Shown: positions 17,196 through 29,731, numbered from the stretch's first letter. The stretch: 64,000 bases of DNA from Selenomonas bovis DSM 23594 (GCF_000381005.1 NZ_KB908380.1:62001-126000), one strand, 5' to 3'. A program made the numbers and translations. Notes: generated by a model not told the origin, from the letters alone.

Positions 17196-18824
17196 TTACC
17201 AGATCTTGCCGAGCAGGAACCAGACGCGGCCCTTGCTCTTGGCGTCCTCGCTGAGGTATTTCGAGTCGCCGATGCGGCGCGCGTAGTCGAGGCGGGCGAA
17301 CCAATCGCCGGGGCGCGTGTAGTTCGCGGCGAGGCCCCAGCCCTTGAGCGTCTCGCTACCGCCCGTGCCATCATGGGAGAGGCGCACGTGGCCCGCATCG
17401 AGATACGTGCTCAGGACGAGCCCCGGCACATCGGTATAATAGCGCACCTCCGCCGTGCCGAGCAGGCCGACATCGCCCGAGCCCTCGCCCTGCGGATAAG
17501 CACGCACGGCGTTGGCACCGCCGAGGTACATCTGCTCCGAGCCATCGAGGTTGCGGCTCGCCAGCTGCCCGGACGCCTTGAAGAGCACATCCGTGCGGTG
17601 GCCGAGACTGCGCACGGCCGTGCCGTCGACGGAGAGCTTCGTATACGTACCTGCCGTGCGTGCCGTCGCATCCTTGAGCCGCGAGAACTCGCTGTCGAGC
17701 GTCAGATGACCCGCCGTGAGCGTCGCATCATAGGAAAGCGCCGTCTTCGGCATCTGCGCCGAGCCCTCGATGCCAACATGGGCGCTCGCGGCGTGCTTCT
17801 TGCTGTCCGCGACGCCCTGGAACTTGTCGAGATCATCTTTCAGGCGGCGATAATCGATGCCGTAGGTGAGCTTCAGCGCGCCGTCGTGCAGATGGTAGAA
17901 CGGATAACTGCCGAACAGGCTCACGGTATCCGCCTTGCCGTTCGCACCCCAATCGCGCATCGCGCCGCCGAGCTTGTAGTCCATCTGGCTGACGCCGAGG
18001 CCGAGCGTCGAACCGCCGCGGCCAACGGGCAGCTCATAGTTCGCGTAATAGTTATGCATGTGGCTGTTGGAAATCAGCGTGCCGAGGCTGAGACGCCCGC
18101 CCTTGCCGCTGACATCGTAGACAGTATGCTGCAGGCCGTAACGGTAGCGGCCCGAGGATTTCGCGCCGTAGTTCTCTGCGTAGAGCATGGTATTCGTCGG
18201 TTTGCCGTCCTCGATGCGCACCGTCACATCGCTCGTGCCGAACGCCTTCCCCGGCGCGAGCACGCCGACGGCGCGCGTGCCGGAGACATCCGAGATGGAG
18301 TAGAGCACCGTCTCGAGTTTCGACGAACGGATGATGCTGCCCGGCTGCAGGCCATGCAAGAGCCGCAGCGCCACCTTGTCCTTGAGGCGGCTATGGTTGT
18401 CGAGCTTGATCTCCCCATAGCGGCCGGGGATGACTTTGACCGTGATCTTGCCATCCTTGCTGTCCTGCGCAGGCAGGTAGGCGGCAGACGCCGGATAGCC
18501 GTGTCTGCGGCAATACGCCGTCACCTGCGCGAGGGCGGTGTTGAGCTCCGTGAGCGTCGTCTCCCTGCCAACGCAGGGCGCGAGGATCGCCTCGAGCGCG
18601 GCCGCGTCGACCTTGAGCTCACGGGCGTCGATCTCTACGTCCGTGAGCTTGAACTTCACCTCAGACGCCTGCGGCGCGGGCTCAGCCGCCTTCTCCACCT
18701 GCGCCTGCGGCTTGGGCAGCTGCCCCTTGATATCCTGTCCCGGCTGCGAGAGCGACGGCGCAGCGAACGCCGTCGCCGTCACCGCGCCGAGCAGGCAGGT
18801 AATGGAAATAATCTTTGCGCGCAA
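17196..18824 (-). CDS. TpsB outer-membrane transporter (two-partner secretion)
   Basis: Outer-membrane translocator of the FhaC/ShlB/HecB class, 542 residues, which exports the partner TpsA. The signal peptide is MRAKIISITCLLGAVTATAFA. POTRA-like domains span roughly residues 60-190 (VDAAALEAILAPCVGRETTLTELN; YPASAAYLPAQDSKDGKITVKVIPGRYG). The rest is a transmembrane beta barrel ending in an aromatic residue (FLLGKIW), the usual signal for barrel insertion. The family motif GLQPGSIIRSSKLE is also present. The start is a TTG with AGAGAGG upstream; the frame is open beyond it, but only this start gives a clean signal peptide. It lies 188 bases after tpsA in the same direction. Confidence 0.93.
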   Translation of the reverse strand: MRAKIISITCLLGAVTATAFAAPSLSQPGQDIKGQLPKPQAQVEKAAEPAPQASEVKFKLTDVEIDARELKVDAAALEAILAPCVGRETTLTELNTALAQVTAYCRRHGYPASAAYLPAQDSKDGKITVKVIPGRYGEIKLDNHSRLKDKVALRLLHGLQPGSIIRSSKLETVLYSISDVSGTRAVGVLAPGKAFGTSDVTVRIEDGKPTNTMLYAENYGAKSSGRYRYGLQHTVYDVSGKGGRLSLGTLISNSHMHNYYANYELPVGRGGSTLGLGVSQMDYKLGGAMRDWGANGKADTVSLFGSYPFYHLHDGALKLTYGIDYRRLKDDLDKFQGVADSKKHAASAHVGIEGSAQMPKTALSYDATLTAGHLTLDSEFSRLKDATARTAGTYTKLSVDGTAVRSLGHRTDVLFKASGQLASRNLDGSEQMYLGGANAVRAYPQGEGSGDVGLLGTAEVRYYTDVPGLVLSTYLDAGHVRLSHDGTGGSETLKGWGLAANYTRPGDWFARLDYARRIGDSKYLSEDAKSKGRVWFLLGKIW

Positions 18825-19012
18825 AACCGCAACATCCTCTCTATGAAAACATCCCTGTACAAACAATCCACAGCTTCCCTCCCGCCAGGCAAGGAGCACC
18901 CGCACATGGCGGCAGGCACATGCGGCCCAGCGTACGGCAGCGCCAAAGACGCACTACAGCCGAGCCGCCAGCGCCATCAGCCAGGCCGCCGATCAGACCG
19001 TCAGCGGGGCAT

Positions 19013-22000
19013 TCAGCCGGCGAGATTCACGCCAGCACCCTCCGACTCGATGCCGATGTCAGCACCCTTCGCCTTGAGCGCAGCGGCGTGCGCCGCCTCT
19101 TCTTTCTCCTTCTCGTCCTCCTCATCAGCGGAAGACGTCTGCGCCTTGACTGCTCCAGAGGCAGAGATACCTGCTCCAGACGCGGGCTGTGCCGCCGGCT
19201 CATCGCCGAACAGAGACACCGCCGCGCCTGACGCGTCATGCGAAGAATGCTCCCGCCCAGCAGTCTCGCTGCTGTCATCGAAAAGGGAAACATGCGCCTC
19301 CCCCGCGGCCGTCACGGCCGGCACGGCGTCATCAAAGAGATGCGCGTCCTCCGTGGCCGCGAGATGGCCGGGATATCCCTCGCTCGCGTCGTGGAAAAGC
19401 GTTGCGCCAGCAGCGGGTGACACGGGGCTTGCGTCAGCAGCGGAATTTCCACCGCTCTGCTGCACTACAGGCTCGCTACCAGATATTCCGCGGGAGGAAT
19501 TGCCTCCCTTTGTTCCCAGGAGATTCCCTTGCGGCTGGCCCTCTGCCGCATTGACGTTTCCTCCCTTGATACCGGCAATCGCCGTCTCCTCGGGCCCAGA
19601 TGTACCCGCCTGAGCCTGGAGTTGCGCCGCTGCCTCCTCCGAAAGACCATACGCCGCGAGGCTGCCCGTGAGCGTGAAGGATTTCCCATGGCGCGTGACA
19701 TCGCGCATCGCTCCCTGAGCGGCATCGCCGCCCGTGAGATTGACGACCTCACCCTGCCCCTGTACATCCATCATGCTGTGGCTGACGTCTCCGCCAGCCG
19801 ACGTAACAACATGCCCAGCATTGACGCCGCCATCCGCATAGGCAAGCCCTGCCTGCGGCTCCCGTACGACGCTGTTCATCTCATCATGCGAAGCGTGGTT
19901 GTAAGCTCTGCGGTCAGGTGTGAATTTCTTCGCCACGGCCGTCGCCTGCTCGATGTCCGCCGGCACATTCACTGGCGGCGTCACAGGTTGCACCGGCTTT
20001 TCGGGATCTACGGGCTTCCCTGGATCCACCGGCGTTACGGGATCCACTGGTGTCACGGGATCCACTGGTTTTCCAGGATCCACTGGTGTCACGGGATCCA
20101 CTGGTTTTCCAGGATCCACCGGCTTCACGGGGCCGACAGGCGGGGTAAAACCACCGCCGCCACCGCCGCCATGATGGCGTGCCGTGATGGCAAGCGCTGT
20201 TGCGTTGGCCGGATCCTGCTCGAGTACATAGTTCCTGTCATAGGGACGCTGCGCAACCTTGGTGAAGATATCCTTCCCCTGCGCGTCCTGTCCCGTGCGG
20301 TACCAAGCCCAGATAGGATAGCTGCCCGCCGTGCGGCTGGTCTGCCCGTCCTCCGGTGCGTAGCGGACGTTTGCACCATCCGTGCCGAGCCAGCCGTCCT
20401 TGCCCTGCCAGCCCGTCTCCGCACCGCGGTACGACGCAGGCAATGTGCTGCCCTCCGTGATGGAGACAGGGGCTGCCTTCATCTTGATGGACGCGCGCGT
20501 GATGGTGCCCTTGCCCGTCACCGTCTGTGGCAAGGTCGAATCGAGCGCATAATTACTGTTGCCGAGCGTGATGTTCGTATAGACGACATCGTGGTCGAGC
20601 AGCGACAGGCTCGTGCCGTCTGCGTAGACGCCCGCCGTCGCATCGGCGGCGTCTCCCTTGCCGGGCGTCGTCTCCTGATACTTCGCATCGGCCTGCGCGA
20701 GCAGATCATTGATGGTATCGCCCTGACCGAGTACATTCGTGCTGCCGTCTTTGCGGGCAAAGGTGAGATACTTGCCCGCGTCCAGCCCCACGAGATCCGG
20801 CGTCGCATCATAAACCTTGGTCGCAGGCTTGGCTGTGACCGTGAGCACGCGCGGCGTGATGACGCCCGTCGCCGTGAGTGTGGCCGTCGCTCCTGCGCCC
20901 TGCCCTGCAATGACGTAGTCGTGATAGCCCTTGCCATCCGTGCTATCATTGCTCCACGTAAACTCATACGTCACGGGATTCGTGCCCTGCCCGTCGATGC
21001 CCTTGACATTCTTCGAGGCAAACGCGGCCTTCACCCACCTCGTCACGAGCGTATCGCCGCGGCCGACGAGGGGAGCCCACTGCAGGTTTTTCGTGAGATA
21101 GTTATACGCTGTGCCGTCCGCGTCCGTGTAATTCACGACAGCGGTCGTACCGTCGTATTCCTTCTTCACGATCTTGTACTTGAGCGAGACGGCTACCTGA
21201 GCAGGACTGATTGTGCCGCTGCCAGCGAGCGCCTGCTGCGCCGCACCATGTTTCGTAACGACACGCGCATATTGGCTCTGCGGATTCGCCACTACGATAT
21301 AGTTGTCCTTGTCCTTGCCTTTCAGCTGGAAGTTCCAGAAATAGACATCCTGCGTCGTCGGCGCGCCGGACGACGGATCGCGCGCGACATGCCGGCTCCG
21401 ATACGCCGCCTGCACGCTCGCGTCATCGACCTTTGCATCGTCCTTCGTGACGACACCGGTCTGCGCCTTCGCATCCTCCGGCAGCGTCGCGAAAATATGC
21501 GGATAGCCCGCGATCTTGGACACATCGACGGTATCACTCCCGTCATACGGCTTATCTATCCCCGTCGGCTGCCCCTTCGCGAAGTCGACAAAGACCTTGC
21601 GGCGCTCGATGTCGCCGGTGCCTTCATAGATATTCTGCTGCGCGCTTGCCGCCGTCGGGCTGCCGAATTTTCCGTCGAGCACATAGTTGCCCTTGCCCGT
21701 CGTATCAGAGAGAGTCAGCTTATACGTGACGGTCTTCTTATCCGTCGCTGCCGCTTTGGGGTCGATGGTCGCCGTCTTGTCGCCATAGGCGGCGACGACA
21801 GCCGTATTAACCTGCGGGCGATCCTGCGCATAGATGCCATCATCTGCGAGTCTTTGCCCCTGCGCATCGTAGAACACGAGGTTCTTGACATCCGCATCCG
21901 CCGTGCCGTCATACGTCTTGAGGATGCCCGTTGTATTGTCGAGCTTCGCGCGAATCTTCTTCGGCGTAATCTCGCCTGTCGCCTTGTACTGCTTGTTCTG

Positions 22001-25000
22001 ATACGCCAGCTGCGTCGCTGCGTCGATGATGAAATTCCCCAGCGACTGCTGCGAGATGCCGTTGATCGTATACGTCACGCCGACCTGCTGCCCGTTCGTC
22101 TGGTCGACCCGCTGGTTGTCATAGACAGCACTCGCGAGATCATATCCGATAGGGATCTGCGTACCAGTGACATCTGTATAGAGCGCGAAATGCTTCTCCG
22201 GCTCCAGCACCTTGTCCGTCGTATCGTATTCCTTCGTGATGGGCAGCGTCCAATTTTCCTTGATCTGCCCCTGTGCAAGCGCGAGCGGCTTGATTCGCCC
22301 CTTGTGGAGCGCCTCGGCGAAATAGACCGTATCCTTGACGCCGCTCATGCCCGCCGAGAGGAACTGCGCGCCCTGCTCTGCACCTGCGATTTCATAGTTC
22401 TTGAGCACCGCATTGCGCGAAGCGAGATCCGCGAACGCCTTGTCAATGCCGGTATAATAGACAGCCTTATCCTTGACCGTTCGCGTGCTGCTGTCAAGAT
22501 TGACATTCGCGTCCGGCTTCAGCATGCCTGTCTTGCCGTCCCACGCCGTATAATAGCCTTGGATCTTCGCGGTTGCTTTGTTGTCAAAGGACGCATTTTC
22601 CCCGTTGACAAAGCCGGAGAGCTTCGGCGTGATGGTGGTGATGTCGCCTGTCGTGCTGCCCGTCGTCGTGACGTCGGCTTTTGCATCGTACGTCTTTTTC
22701 ACGGGGTCGAAGCCGATGGTGAGCGGCGCCTTGTCGATGGTGCCTGTGCCCTGACTCACGAGCTGATGGTTCGTGAGCGCATTGCCCTGCGCGTCGACCA
22801 CCTGATAGTTCGTCTGCGCCCCCGCGCCCGTGAGCGCAATCGTATAGAGAACATTCTTGTTCGTCCCCGCGTCCTTGTCCGCATACTGCGCCTGCGTGGC
22901 GGTCGTATCGAGACAGACGCCATCGTCATGGGCCGTCTTTGTGAGCAGGCCGTCGAGCTGCACGTCGCCCATGATGTTCTGCGGCTGCTGGCCCTGCATG
23001 ATGGCCGTACCGCCATCGTAGACCTTCCTGACGGCAGTCGGTGTCTGTACGAGCGACGCATAGACCTTGCGCGGCGTGATGATGCCCTGCGTCTGTGCCG
23101 TGAGTACGCCGTTCGCGTAGGAGAGCGTCGCATTCTTCGACTTCGTGCCCGAGAGCTGCGTGAGGTCGTAGTTGCCGAGATTGCCGAGCGCAATCGTATA
23201 GGTCACGGCTTTTCCCTGGCCCGCATCCTTGTCCGCGTACTGCGCCGAGCTGATATTGAGACCGCTGAGGTTCGCGCCGCCGAGCAGCACATCCCCTGCA
23301 TCATAGGTGCCGTTGTTATTGAGATCGACATAGTGCTCGTCAATGAACGACGCCGCCGCATGCCTCTGCCCCTGACGATCCGTGTACGCGACATCCTGAG
23401 ACCCATCGTATTCCTTCGTGATGTTCTGGAAGTTGAAATGGAAATTGTTGTTCGTGAGCGCGAGCTTCGTGATGTCGCCCGTCCCTGTCGCCGTACCAGC
23501 GCCCGGCGTCGTGTCCGTGCCGACCGTGCCGTTGATGATGTAGTTCTTCGCATGCGTGCCGAGTGCCTGCACGAGATTGCTGTACGCCACGGCGAGTCCC
23601 TTCCCGACATCAGAGACCGGCCGCCCGGACGCATCACGGTACACGCCCTTGACCTTCGTGAGATCGAGCACTGTTCCATCCGCACCGATGACCTGCCCGT
23701 TCTTGCCGTCATCGAGATGCGCCTTCATATGCGTCGCGTCCTGCGGCACGTCCGGCGTGCCGTCATAAGGCTTGCTTGTCGGATCGAACGTAACGGTGAG
23801 CGGACGCTGATCAATGGTGCCCTTGCCCGTGAGTGTCGGGATGGCACGCCCGCTTGTATCTACGATCTCGTAGTTTGACGAGTCCGCCGTCTGGATGCCG
23901 AGTGTATAGAGCACGTCCTTGTTCACGCCTGCGTCCCTGTCCTGATAGACGCCCGTCGACTTGTCCGCGTCGCTCCCCACGAGGCCTGGCTGGCCATCCT
24001 TGGTAAAATGCGTATAGGAAATAAGCGTCCCGGCGCCCGCGCCTGCCGCGGTCGTCGCGTCGTATGTCTTCTGGAGATTCGCATTGGCTACCGCCGCTAT
24101 GACCTTGCGCGGCGTGATGGTGCCCTGCGTCGTTGTAGTCACGACGAGGCCGCTCTGCGGCAAGGTGAAGTTCCCCGAGCCATCGTCCAGAATGGTGAGT
24201 GTATAGTTCACCGTCTGCGGGACGCTGTTCTGGCTGTTCGCGCTTGTATAGTCCGCGCTGACATTCTTCGTATGGTCGACACCGACGCCCTTGAAGACAT
24301 CCTGCGCCTGCGACTTATTTGCCTTGACGGTGACTGTGAGCAGATGGCGCGCGGCCTCCTGCGCGGCGTTCTGCGCGCTGATCGCCGTCGTGCCGTCGTA
24401 CTCCTTCGTGATCTTGTCGAACGTATAGTCGAGGTCATCCGCCGTCAGCGCGAGCGGCGTGATCGTGCCGCCGCCCTTCGCGCTCGACGCGAGGTCGTAG
24501 TTGAACGCATCCTTCCCCGTGAGGGAGAGGTTCTCGTAGTTAACCCAGTTCTTCCACTGCTTGCCGCTCGCGTCCGTCCACGTCGTGCCGTCACCGAGTA
24601 CATTCTTGCTCTGGAACTTCACCAGCGCGCCGGAGGCGAGCTGGGCATCGTCGCCTGAGATGACGCCCGCGAGGCTGCCGCCGAGCGCCTGACCCGCGGG
24701 CAGGTCCGTCGTGCCGTCGTACTCCTTCGTGACAGGCGCGAAGCTCGACGTGAGATCCTTGGGATAGATGACCCCCTTGGCGCCCGTCTGCTCGCCGAGG
24801 AGCGTCACCCCAGATGTCTGTCCGTTGATGGTATAGTTGTCCGCATTCTCGCCACTGAGCTCCACCGTATAGTCGATGTTTCGCGCCTGTGCCGCCTGCC
24901 CCGCCGCCGTGCGGTTGACGGCCTTGCTGTCATACGCCGCGGTGACCTTGAGCGTCGGCGCCTTCTGGTTCGTCTCGTCCGTGACGAGCGTCGGCGAGCC

Positions 25001-28000
25001 ATTCGCGTAGTTCACATAGCCCTGCGCGCCAAAGGTGCTTGCCGCCTTGCCATAGATGCCGTTCGGATCGTACTTTGCCGACGAGACGATTGCCGTCGTC
25101 CCGTCGTAATCCTTGTCGAGCGACACGCTCGCCGGCTGCGTGACCTGGACCGTGAGCGCGCGCTTCGTGATCGTGCCCGGCGTCGTGACCTGATAGGTAT
25201 CCGCAGCCGTCAGCGTCTTGCCGTCCTTGCCCCAGACATAGTTTGAGAGCAGCGTCTTGCCGTTCCCCGCGACGGCCCGGATATCATAGCCGATCTGCGT
25301 CGCGTCCCCGACCTGCGAGGTCTTGTTCCCGCTCACATCCTCGAAGTCCGCCTTGCCCGGCACGATGGAGAACGTGATATCCTCCCCTGCGACGATGCCC
25401 GTGTCGCCAGTCGCAGCTGCCTGCGGCGCGACGAGCGTATAACCCGTCGAATCAAACGCCGTCTTGCCGTCGTAGACTTTCGTGCCGCTGCTCGAGACCG
25501 TGCCGTTCGCATCCTTGACCGAGAACGTCGTCGGATCGATGACGCGCTGGCTGATACTGCCCGTCGTTGTCAGCTTGCCCGTCGCTGCCGTGGAGCTGGA
25601 TGGATCGTAGAGCACATCGTAGCCGGACGCACTCTGCGCGTTCTCCGCGACGAGGCGGTAGTTCGCGGCATTCGCACCCATGAGCGAGATGTTCTCGTAG
25701 GAGATCGTCTTGTTTTGGCCTGCGTCCTTGGTATCGTAGGCGACCCGCGTCTGGGACGTATCATAGGTGATGGCATCCTTGGCGCCATTCACCGTGACGA
25801 GCTGGTGCTCCGCCCCCTTCGTCGTATCGATGATGAGGTTCTTATCCGCCGCGGCGTCAGGATTCTTCGTCACGACATCCGTCGTGCCATCATACACTTT
25901 GGTAAAGCCTGACTTGTTGACTGTGAGATAGAGCGTGCGCGGCGTGATGTCGCCCGTGACGGTGAACGTGTTGAGACCAGATGTATCGAGATGATAGTTC
26001 TTGTCCGAGCCGTTCCCCGTCGTATCCTTGAGAGCTACGGTACCCGCGTTGACCGTGACGCCCTTCCCCGTGTCAGCATCCTTCGCTGCCCGTCCCTTCG
26101 TACCGTTGCCCTGATACGTCGCCGTGATGCCCGTAAGCTCGACGGTGTCATTGGCGAGCAAGCCCGTGACCTGATAGCCGGAACTGCTGCCATTCATCGC
26201 AGCGAGCAGGGCACTCGTCGCGTCCGCTGTGCCGTCATATTCTTTTGTGATATGATACTTGCCGCCTTGGACCTTGACCTCGCGCTGCGCGATGTTGAGA
26301 TTCCCGCCGACGATGTTGTAGCCGTGCTGCGTCGAGGAAAGGAAAGCCCCCGGGGAATCCGAGACATTGCGGATGCCGCTGTCGTACACCCGGCGGTCGA
26401 TGACGACATCGTTGTCACCGGCTTTCACGCCGCCGCTGAACGTGATGTCAGACACCGTGCCGGCTTTCTGCCCCGTGCTGTCGGCGATCTTGAAATACTG
26501 CGCGTTGTACGTCGCGTTGATGTCGCTGCCATCCGTCGTGCCTGTAACGCCCGCGAGCGTCAATCCATCCGTCGTCGCCGCCTGATCCTTGGGATTCGTG
26601 AAATAGTTATAGCGGTACGACGCCGTCACCGTGCCCTTCAGAAAGGCTGTGAGCAGCGGCGTGCCCTGCCCCTCGTAGATGCGCCAGGTCGTATTTGTCG
26701 TGCCGTCGTTGCTGATGTCCGTACCATCTGTCCAGCCAGCGGCAGTATAGGTTTTAAGGGACGTCGTCGGCGCTTTAATCCCCTCTTTGACGACAGAATC
26801 ATCATCTGTAAAATCCGTGGTCGTTGTATAAGCACGAGTTACTTTAGGCCTACCAGATGCATTAGGTTGCCCTTGTTTTGACGCTAATTGCGCTATGCCA
26901 TAACGTACTGAATTAGATGTATTATAAACATCTATAAAAGACGCTCCATAACCTGCAATGCCAGCTAATCCACCAAGATATGATGCCTTTTTCACATCCG
27001 TGGTATTATACGAGCTACGCAAGAATGCAGTATTAGAAACATTATTTATTTCATCGCCAAACCAACCAAAAAGGCCTCCCGCATAAAGATCCGCAGAGAC
27101 TGCCCCATTCTGTCCCTTCTCACTGTATACATTCGTCGCAACCACATGATTGGCACTGCCTGCCAAGGCACCTGCCTCACCGTCGCCATGCGAAGTCACG
27201 ACATTGGCGCCCACGATACCAACATTGTCAATGCGCGCTGTCGTATTGCCGCCGTCAACGACACCAAAAAGTCCCGCGAACTGGTTTTTCGTATTGACAT
27301 TGAGGTTCTGCACCTCATAAAACATACCGTCAAATTTCCCGGAAAACGGCGTTGTTTCATCTCCGAGTGGTGTGAAATTCGCGATGCCGCTCGCGTCAAT
27401 ATCCTTGGAAAGCATATAGTTCTTCCCGAGGCCGTTCTTGATATTCTGCAGCTCCGTCGCATTGCTGACCAGCTGATAGTAGTCGATGGCGTTGCCCTTC
27501 GTCGATTTATAGCCCGCGTCTGTGCCGCCTGCATTGCCCACATGCACATAGGCGTCATCCCCGGCAGCGTTGAGCACAACGCCTGACGTTGCCGTCACGT
27601 CTGCCGAGTTGAGGAAGCGGATATGCGTGCCGTCGGCCTCGACCTTGTCCGCCGCGATCCTGCCGAGGTTCACAATGTCCGCCTGCGCGGTGCCGGCCTG
27701 GAGCACAGCGCCGCCCGCCTTACCGCCAGTATAGGCGTCGACGGCCGATTTGAAATCTTGCGTCGAGACATAGAGATTCCCCACATCGACCTGCGCCGTC
27801 TTGCTGAAGATGACGCCGTGCGGATTCACGAGATAGACATCGTTGCCGCCCTCGATCTTGCCAGCGATCTCTGACGTGGCGTTCCCCGTCACGACATTGA
27901 GGTAGTTATTCGCCTTGCTGCCCTTGCTGCCGCCATCAAACTGAACCGTCTCCCCCTGCGCGACGGAGAAATCCTTCCAGGCGACGATGTTGTTCTGCGT

Positions 28001-28177
28001 CGTGCTCGTGACCTTCGTCACTGGGCCCGGCACCACTGTCACGCCGCCCTTGTTATAGGCCGATGCCGCGTCCTGCACTGGAGATGCCTCCACAACCGGG
28101 ACGATGCTGAACACCCCCGCCATGAGGCCGATGCTGATCTGGCAGGCCAGCCGTGCCTGCGTCTGATATCGGTTCAT
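19013..28177 (-). CDS. Giant TpsA-type exoprotein with YDG repeats
   Basis: Secreted haemagglutinin-like exoprotein, about 3054 residues, presumably exported by the adjoining TpsB. It begins [21 protein letters not shown] with a signal sequence to about VVEASP. The TPS domain follows: [45 protein letters not shown]. Residues ~240-460 hold GLUG-like segments ([19 protein letters not shown]). About 16 repeats with the K-x-YDG-T signature ([18 protein letters not shown]) run from ~650 to ~2460 at roughly 115-residue intervals. A Gly run and a [12 protein letters not shown] tandem stretch precede a charged, Ala/Ser-rich C-terminus. The ATG is preceded by GGAGTCAGGA; two earlier in-frame ATG or GTG codons are less likely. 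The ligand is unknown. Confidence 0.92.
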   Translation of the reverse strand: MNRYQTQARLACQISIGLMAGVFSIVPVVEASPVQDAASAYNKGGVTVVPGPVTKVTSTTQNNIVAWKDFSVAQGETVQFDGGSKGSKANNYLNVVTGNATSEIAGKIEGGNDVYLVNPHGVIFSKTAQVDVGNLYVSTQDFKSAVDAYTGGKAGGAVLQAGTAQADIVNLGRIAADKVEADGTHIRFLNSADVTATSGVVLNAAGDDAYVHVGNAGGTDAGYKSTKGNAIDYYQLVSNATELQNIKNGLGKNYMLSKDIDASGIANFTPLGDETTPFSGKFDGMFYEVQNLNVNTKNQFAGLFGVVDGGNTTARIDNVGIVGANVVTSHGDGEAGALAGSANHVVATNVYSEKGQNGAVSADLYAGGLFGWFGDEINNVSNTAFLRSSYNTTDVKKASYLGGLAGIAGYGASFIDVYNTSNSVRYGIAQLASKQGQPNASGRPKVTRAYTTTTDFTDDDSVVKEGIKAPTTSLKTYTAAGWTDGTDISNDGTTNTTWRIYEGQGTPLLTAFLKGTVTASYRYNYFTNPKDQAATTDGLTLAGVTGTTDGSDINATYNAQYFKIADSTGQKAGTVSDITFSGGVKAGDNDVVIDRRVYDSGIRNVSDSPGAFLSSTQHGYNIVGGNLNIAQREVKVQGGKYHITKEYDGTADATSALLAAMNGSSSGYQVTGLLANDTVELTGITATYQGNGTKGRAAKDADTGKGVTVNAGTVALKDTTGNGSDKNYHLDTSGLNTFTVTGDITPRTLYLTVNKSGFTKVYDGTTDVVTKNPDAAADKNLIIDTTKGAEHQLVTVNGAKDAITYDTSQTRVAYDTKDAGQNKTISYENISLMGANAANYRLVAENAQSASGYDVLYDPSSSTAATGKLTTTGSISQRVIDPTTFSVKDANGTVSSSGTKVYDGKTAFDSTGYTLVAPQAAATGDTGIVAGEDITFSIVPGKADFEDVSGNKTSQVGDATQIGYDIRAVAGNGKTLLSNYVWGKDGKTLTAADTYQVTTPGTITKRALTVQVTQPASVSLDKDYDGTTAIVSSAKYDPNGIYGKAASTFGAQGYVNYANGSPTLVTDETNQKAPTLKVTAAYDSKAVNRTAAGQAAQARNIDYTVELSGENADNYTINGQTSGVTLLGEQTGAKGVIYPKDLTSSFAPVTKEYDGTTDLPAGQALGGSLAGVISGDDAQLASGALVKFQSKNVLGDGTTWTDASGKQWKNWVNYENLSLTGKDAFNYDLASSAKGGGTITPLALTADDLDYTFDKITKEYDGTTAISAQNAAQEAARHLLTVTVKANKSQAQDVFKGVGVDHTKNVSADYTSANSQNSVPQTVNYTLTILDDGSGNFTLPQSGLVVTTTTQGTITPRKVIAAVANANLQKTYDATTAAGAGAGTLISYTHFTKDGQPGLVGSDADKSTGVYQDRDAGVNKDVLYTLGIQTADSSNYEIVDTSGRAIPTLTGKGTIDQRPLTVTFDPTSKPYDGTPDVPQDATHMKAHLDDGKNGQVIGADGTVLDLTKVKGVYRDASGRPVSDVGKGLAVAYSNLVQALGTHAKNYIINGTVGTDTTPGAGTATGTGDITKLALTNNNFHFNFQNITKEYDGSQDVAYTDRQGQRHAAASFIDEHYVDLNNNGTYDAGDVLLGGANLSGLNISSAQYADKDAGQGKAVTYTIALGNLGNYDLTQLSGTKSKNATLSYANGVLTAQTQGIITPRKVYASLVQTPTAVRKVYDGGTAIMQGQQPQNIMGDVQLDGLLTKTAHDDGVCLDTTATQAQYADKDAGTNKNVLYTIALTGAGAQTNYQVVDAQGNALTNHQLVSQGTGTIDKAPLTIGFDPVKKTYDAKADVTTTGSTTGDITTITPKLSGFVNGENASFDNKATAKIQGYYTAWDGKTGMLKPDANVNLDSSTRTVKDKAVYYTGIDKAFADLASRNAVLKNYEIAGAEQGAQFLSAGMSGVKDTVYFAEALHKGRIKPLALAQGQIKENWTLPITKEYDTTDKVLEPEKHFALYTDVTGTQIPIGYDLASAVYDNQRVDQTNGQQVGVTYTINGISQQSLGNFIIDAATQLAYQNKQYKATGEITPKKIRAKLDNTTGILKTYDGTADADVKNLVFYDAQGQRLADDGIYAQDRPQVNTAVVAAYGDKTATIDPKAAATDKKTVTYKLTLSDTTGKGNYVLDGKFGSPTAASAQQNIYEGTGDIERRKVFVDFAKGQPTGIDKPYDGSDTVDVSKIAGYPHIFATLPEDAKAQTGVVTKDDAKVDDASVQAAYRSRHVARDPSSGAPTTQDVYFWNFQLKGKDKDNYIVVANPQSQYARVVTKHGAAQQALAGSGTISPAQVAVSLKYKIVKKEYDGTTAVVNYTDADGTAYNYLTKNLQWAPLVGRGDTLVTRWVKAAFASKNVKGIDGQGTNPVTYEFTWSNDSTDGKGYHDYVIAGQGAGATATLTATGVITPRVLTVTAKPATKVYDATPDLVGLDAGKYLTFARKDGSTNVLGQGDTINDLLAQADAKYQETTPGKGDAADATAGVYADGTSLSLLDHDVVYTNITLGNSNYALDSTLPQTVTGKGTITRASIKMKAAPVSITEGSTLPASYRGAETGWQGKDGWLGTDGANVRYAPEDGQTSRTAGSYPIWAWYRTGQDAQGKDIFTKVAQRPYDRNYVLEQDPANATALAITARHHGGGGGGGFTPPVGPVKPVDPGKPVDPVTPVDPGKPVDPVTPVDPVTPVDPGKPVDPEKPVQPVTPPVNVPADIEQATAVAKKFTPDRRAYNHASHDEMNSVVREPQAGLAYADGGVNAGHVVTSAGGDVSHSMMDVQGQGEVVNLTGGDAAQGAMRDVTRHGKSFTLTGSLAAYGLSEEAAAQLQAQAGTSGPEETAIAGIKGGNVNAAEGQPQGNLLGTKGGNSSRGISGSEPVVQQSGGNSAADASPVSPAAGATLFHDASEGYPGHLAATEDAHLFDDAVPAVTAAGEAHVSLFDDSSETAGREHSSHDASGAAVSLFGDEPAAQPASGAGISASGAVKAQTSSADEEDEKEKEEAAHAAALKAKGADIGIESEGAGVNLAG
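19985..20130 (-). repeat. 18-bp tandem repeat encoding [12 protein letters not shown]
   Basis: Eight or so near-identical 18-bp units, many containing GGATCC, within tpsA. They encode alternating PVDPGK and PVDPVT hexapeptides. The close DNA identity suggests recent unit gain or loss by slippage; changes in unit number stay in frame. Confidence 0.85.
26785..27100 (-). other. AT-rich in-frame patch inside tpsA
   Basis: Roughly residues 360-465 of TpsA, covering the GLUG-like part. The base composition is visibly lower in GC than both flanks, and A/T-ending codons are common, while the reading frame stays open. It looks like a replaced segment. Confidence 0.6.
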
Positions 28178-28254
28178 AGTTCCTGACTCCATTCCCACTA
28201 CCATTGCCTATCCCTGTTCCTCGCTGCCACATGACGCGCGACAGCTCGCCTGTC

Positions 28255-28293
28255 AAAAAGAAGAGGCTGCGCCCACTGCGGGGTGACAGCCTC
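28255..28293 (-). terminator. Terminator after flagellin
   Basis: GAGGCTG pairs with CAGCCTC around a GC-rich loop; on the minus strand it is followed by TTCTTTTTG. It lies 45 bases after the flagellin stop and about 80 bases before tpsA, so tpsA needs its own promoter. A TTGACA overlaps here, but I see no matching -10. Confidence 0.75.
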
Positions 28294-28337
28294 CGGTTTC
28301 CCTGTCGGGCGGCAGAGTGCCGTATCTGCCCGATGTC

Positions 28338-29651
28338 TTACTGCAGCAGGCTCAGTACAGAGCTACTGTTCTGGTTGGCCTGCGCGAGCATCGACTGCGC
28401 TGCCTGAGAGAGGACGTTGTTTTTCGTGTACGCCGTCATCTCCTGTGCCATGTTGGCATCGCGGATAGTCGACTCCGCGCTCTGCGTGTTCTCGCTTGCC
28501 GTGATGATGTTCGCTGATGTGTAGCCGAGACGGCTCTGCACAGAGCCGAGATCGGTCTGCTGGTCGAGTGCCCGCTTGAGCGCCGTGTCAATGACGTTGA
28601 TGGCGGCATTCGCATCCGCCTGCGAGGAGACAGAGACTGTCGTGCCGTCCGAGGAGCGCAGGCCGAGCGCCGTCGCGCGCATATCGGAGAGGCCGAGCTT
28701 CACGGACTGATTTGCCTTCGTACCGACCTGGAACGTGAGCGCATTGTCGTCTGATGGATCCTTTGCACGCACCGTCTCCGAGAAGTTATCGAAGAGCGCG
28801 TTCGCGCGCCGCTTCGCGTGGCCGTATTTATCCTGGAAACTGATGGTAAGCCCGGAAATCTGCCCCTCGACACCGTAATGCTGCGACATGACCGTAAGTG
28901 CGACCTTCCCTGACGGATTTTTTACTGTTTCACCAAATTCATTCTCACCGACAGTATCATCCAAAGGACTACGCAATGTCAAATCAGAGCCACCTGTTGT
29001 ATTTGCAAAAATTTGACTCAAACGCATATTAGTCCCCACTTTTGCAGACCCTGTATACGTCTTGCCATTCATCACATAGGAAACCGTAATCGTATCCGTC
29101 GAATCAATCTGCAAGCTGTTGCCGTCGCCATCTTTGAGTTCCGTCAGGCGTGTAGAAAATTTCGTGGTGGGCGAGAGGCTCTCATTCGTCATAGAAGTTC
29201 TCGTCCCCGGCTGCGGCACGGCATGCTCCTTCGACCCGTCCACGAGCGTCTGCCCGTTGTACGTCATATTCGCGTTCTCGTCGATCTGGTCGATGGCCTG
29301 GTCGAATTCCTTCTGGATTGTCGCACGATCGGCGTCTGTATTCGTGTCGTTCGCGGCATTGATTGCCTTCTCCTTGAGCGTGCGCAGGATATCCACCGTC
29401 GAGGAGACCGCGCCCTCCGCCGTCTTGAGCATGTTCGCGCCCGTCTGCGCGTTGTCGTTATCCTGATCGAGGCCGCGAATCTGCACCTCCATACGTTCCG
29501 AGATTGAGAGACCGGATGCGTCATCGCCGGCGCTGTTGATTTTCATGCCAGAGGCAAGGCTCTTGAGGTTCTTCCCTTTCGCCTTTTCATTTTTCTCCAG
29601 CTGGTTCAGCGTATTCTTCGCCTGAAGATTGTTCTTGACTACCATTGCCAT
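28338..29651 (-). CDS. Flagellin
   Basis: Filament subunit, 437 residues. The conserved N-terminal D0/D1 part is MAMVVKNNLQAKNTLNQLEK with LKSLASGMKINSAGDDASGLSISERM. The conserved C-terminal part ends SMLAQANQNSSSVLSLLQ and includes TASENTQSAESTIRDANMAQEM. The middle (about residues 150-330) is the variable, surface-exposed region. AGGGAGG precedes the ATG. A sigma-28 promoter lies about 80 bases upstream. Part of the variable region (28905-29060) is much richer in AT than the rest. A second, N-terminally truncated flagellin lies just upstream. Confidence 0.96.
   Translation of the reverse strand: MAMVVKNNLQAKNTLNQLEKNEKAKGKNLKSLASGMKINSAGDDASGLSISERMEVQIRGLDQDNDNAQTGANMLKTAEGAVSSTVDILRTLKEKAINAANDTNTDADRATIQKEFDQAIDQIDENANMTYNGQTLVDGSKEHAVPQPGTRTSMTNESLSPTTKFSTRLTELKDGDGNSLQIDSTDTITVSYVMNGKTYTGSAKVGTNMRLSQIFANTTGGSDLTLRSPLDDTVGENEFGETVKNPSGKVALTVMSQHYGVEGQISGLTISFQDKYGHAKRRANALFDNFSETVRAKDPSDDNALTFQVGTKANQSVKLGLSDMRATALGLRSSDGTTVSVSSQADANAAINVIDTALKRALDQQTDLGSVQSRLGYTSANIITASENTQSAESTIRDANMAQEMTAYTKNNVLSQAAQSMLAQANQNSSSVLSLLQ
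28905..29060 (-). other. AT-rich patch in the flagellin variable region
   Basis: About residues 197-249 of the flagellin. It is rich in A and T against a GC-rich gene, with no frame break. The position coincides with the surface-exposed part of the protein. Confidence 0.6.
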
Positions 29652-29731
29652 CGTCGGTTCCTCCCTGAAGCTCACGATCTATTTACCGCAGCCTGCCATA
29701 GCCGCGCCGTATATTCCTATCTACATCAAGA

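Noticed and set aside
17017-17304. Minus-strand 95-codon ORF across the tpsB 3' end
   Set aside because: It overlaps tpsB and its terminator; the product is Arg-rich and non-protein-like.
19529-23878. 1449-codon open frame on the plus strand within tpsA
   Set aside because: It mirrors the repeat structure of tpsA in antisense and has an RRDI/RDD-rich composition with no start signal. It is an artefact of the repetitive coding strand.
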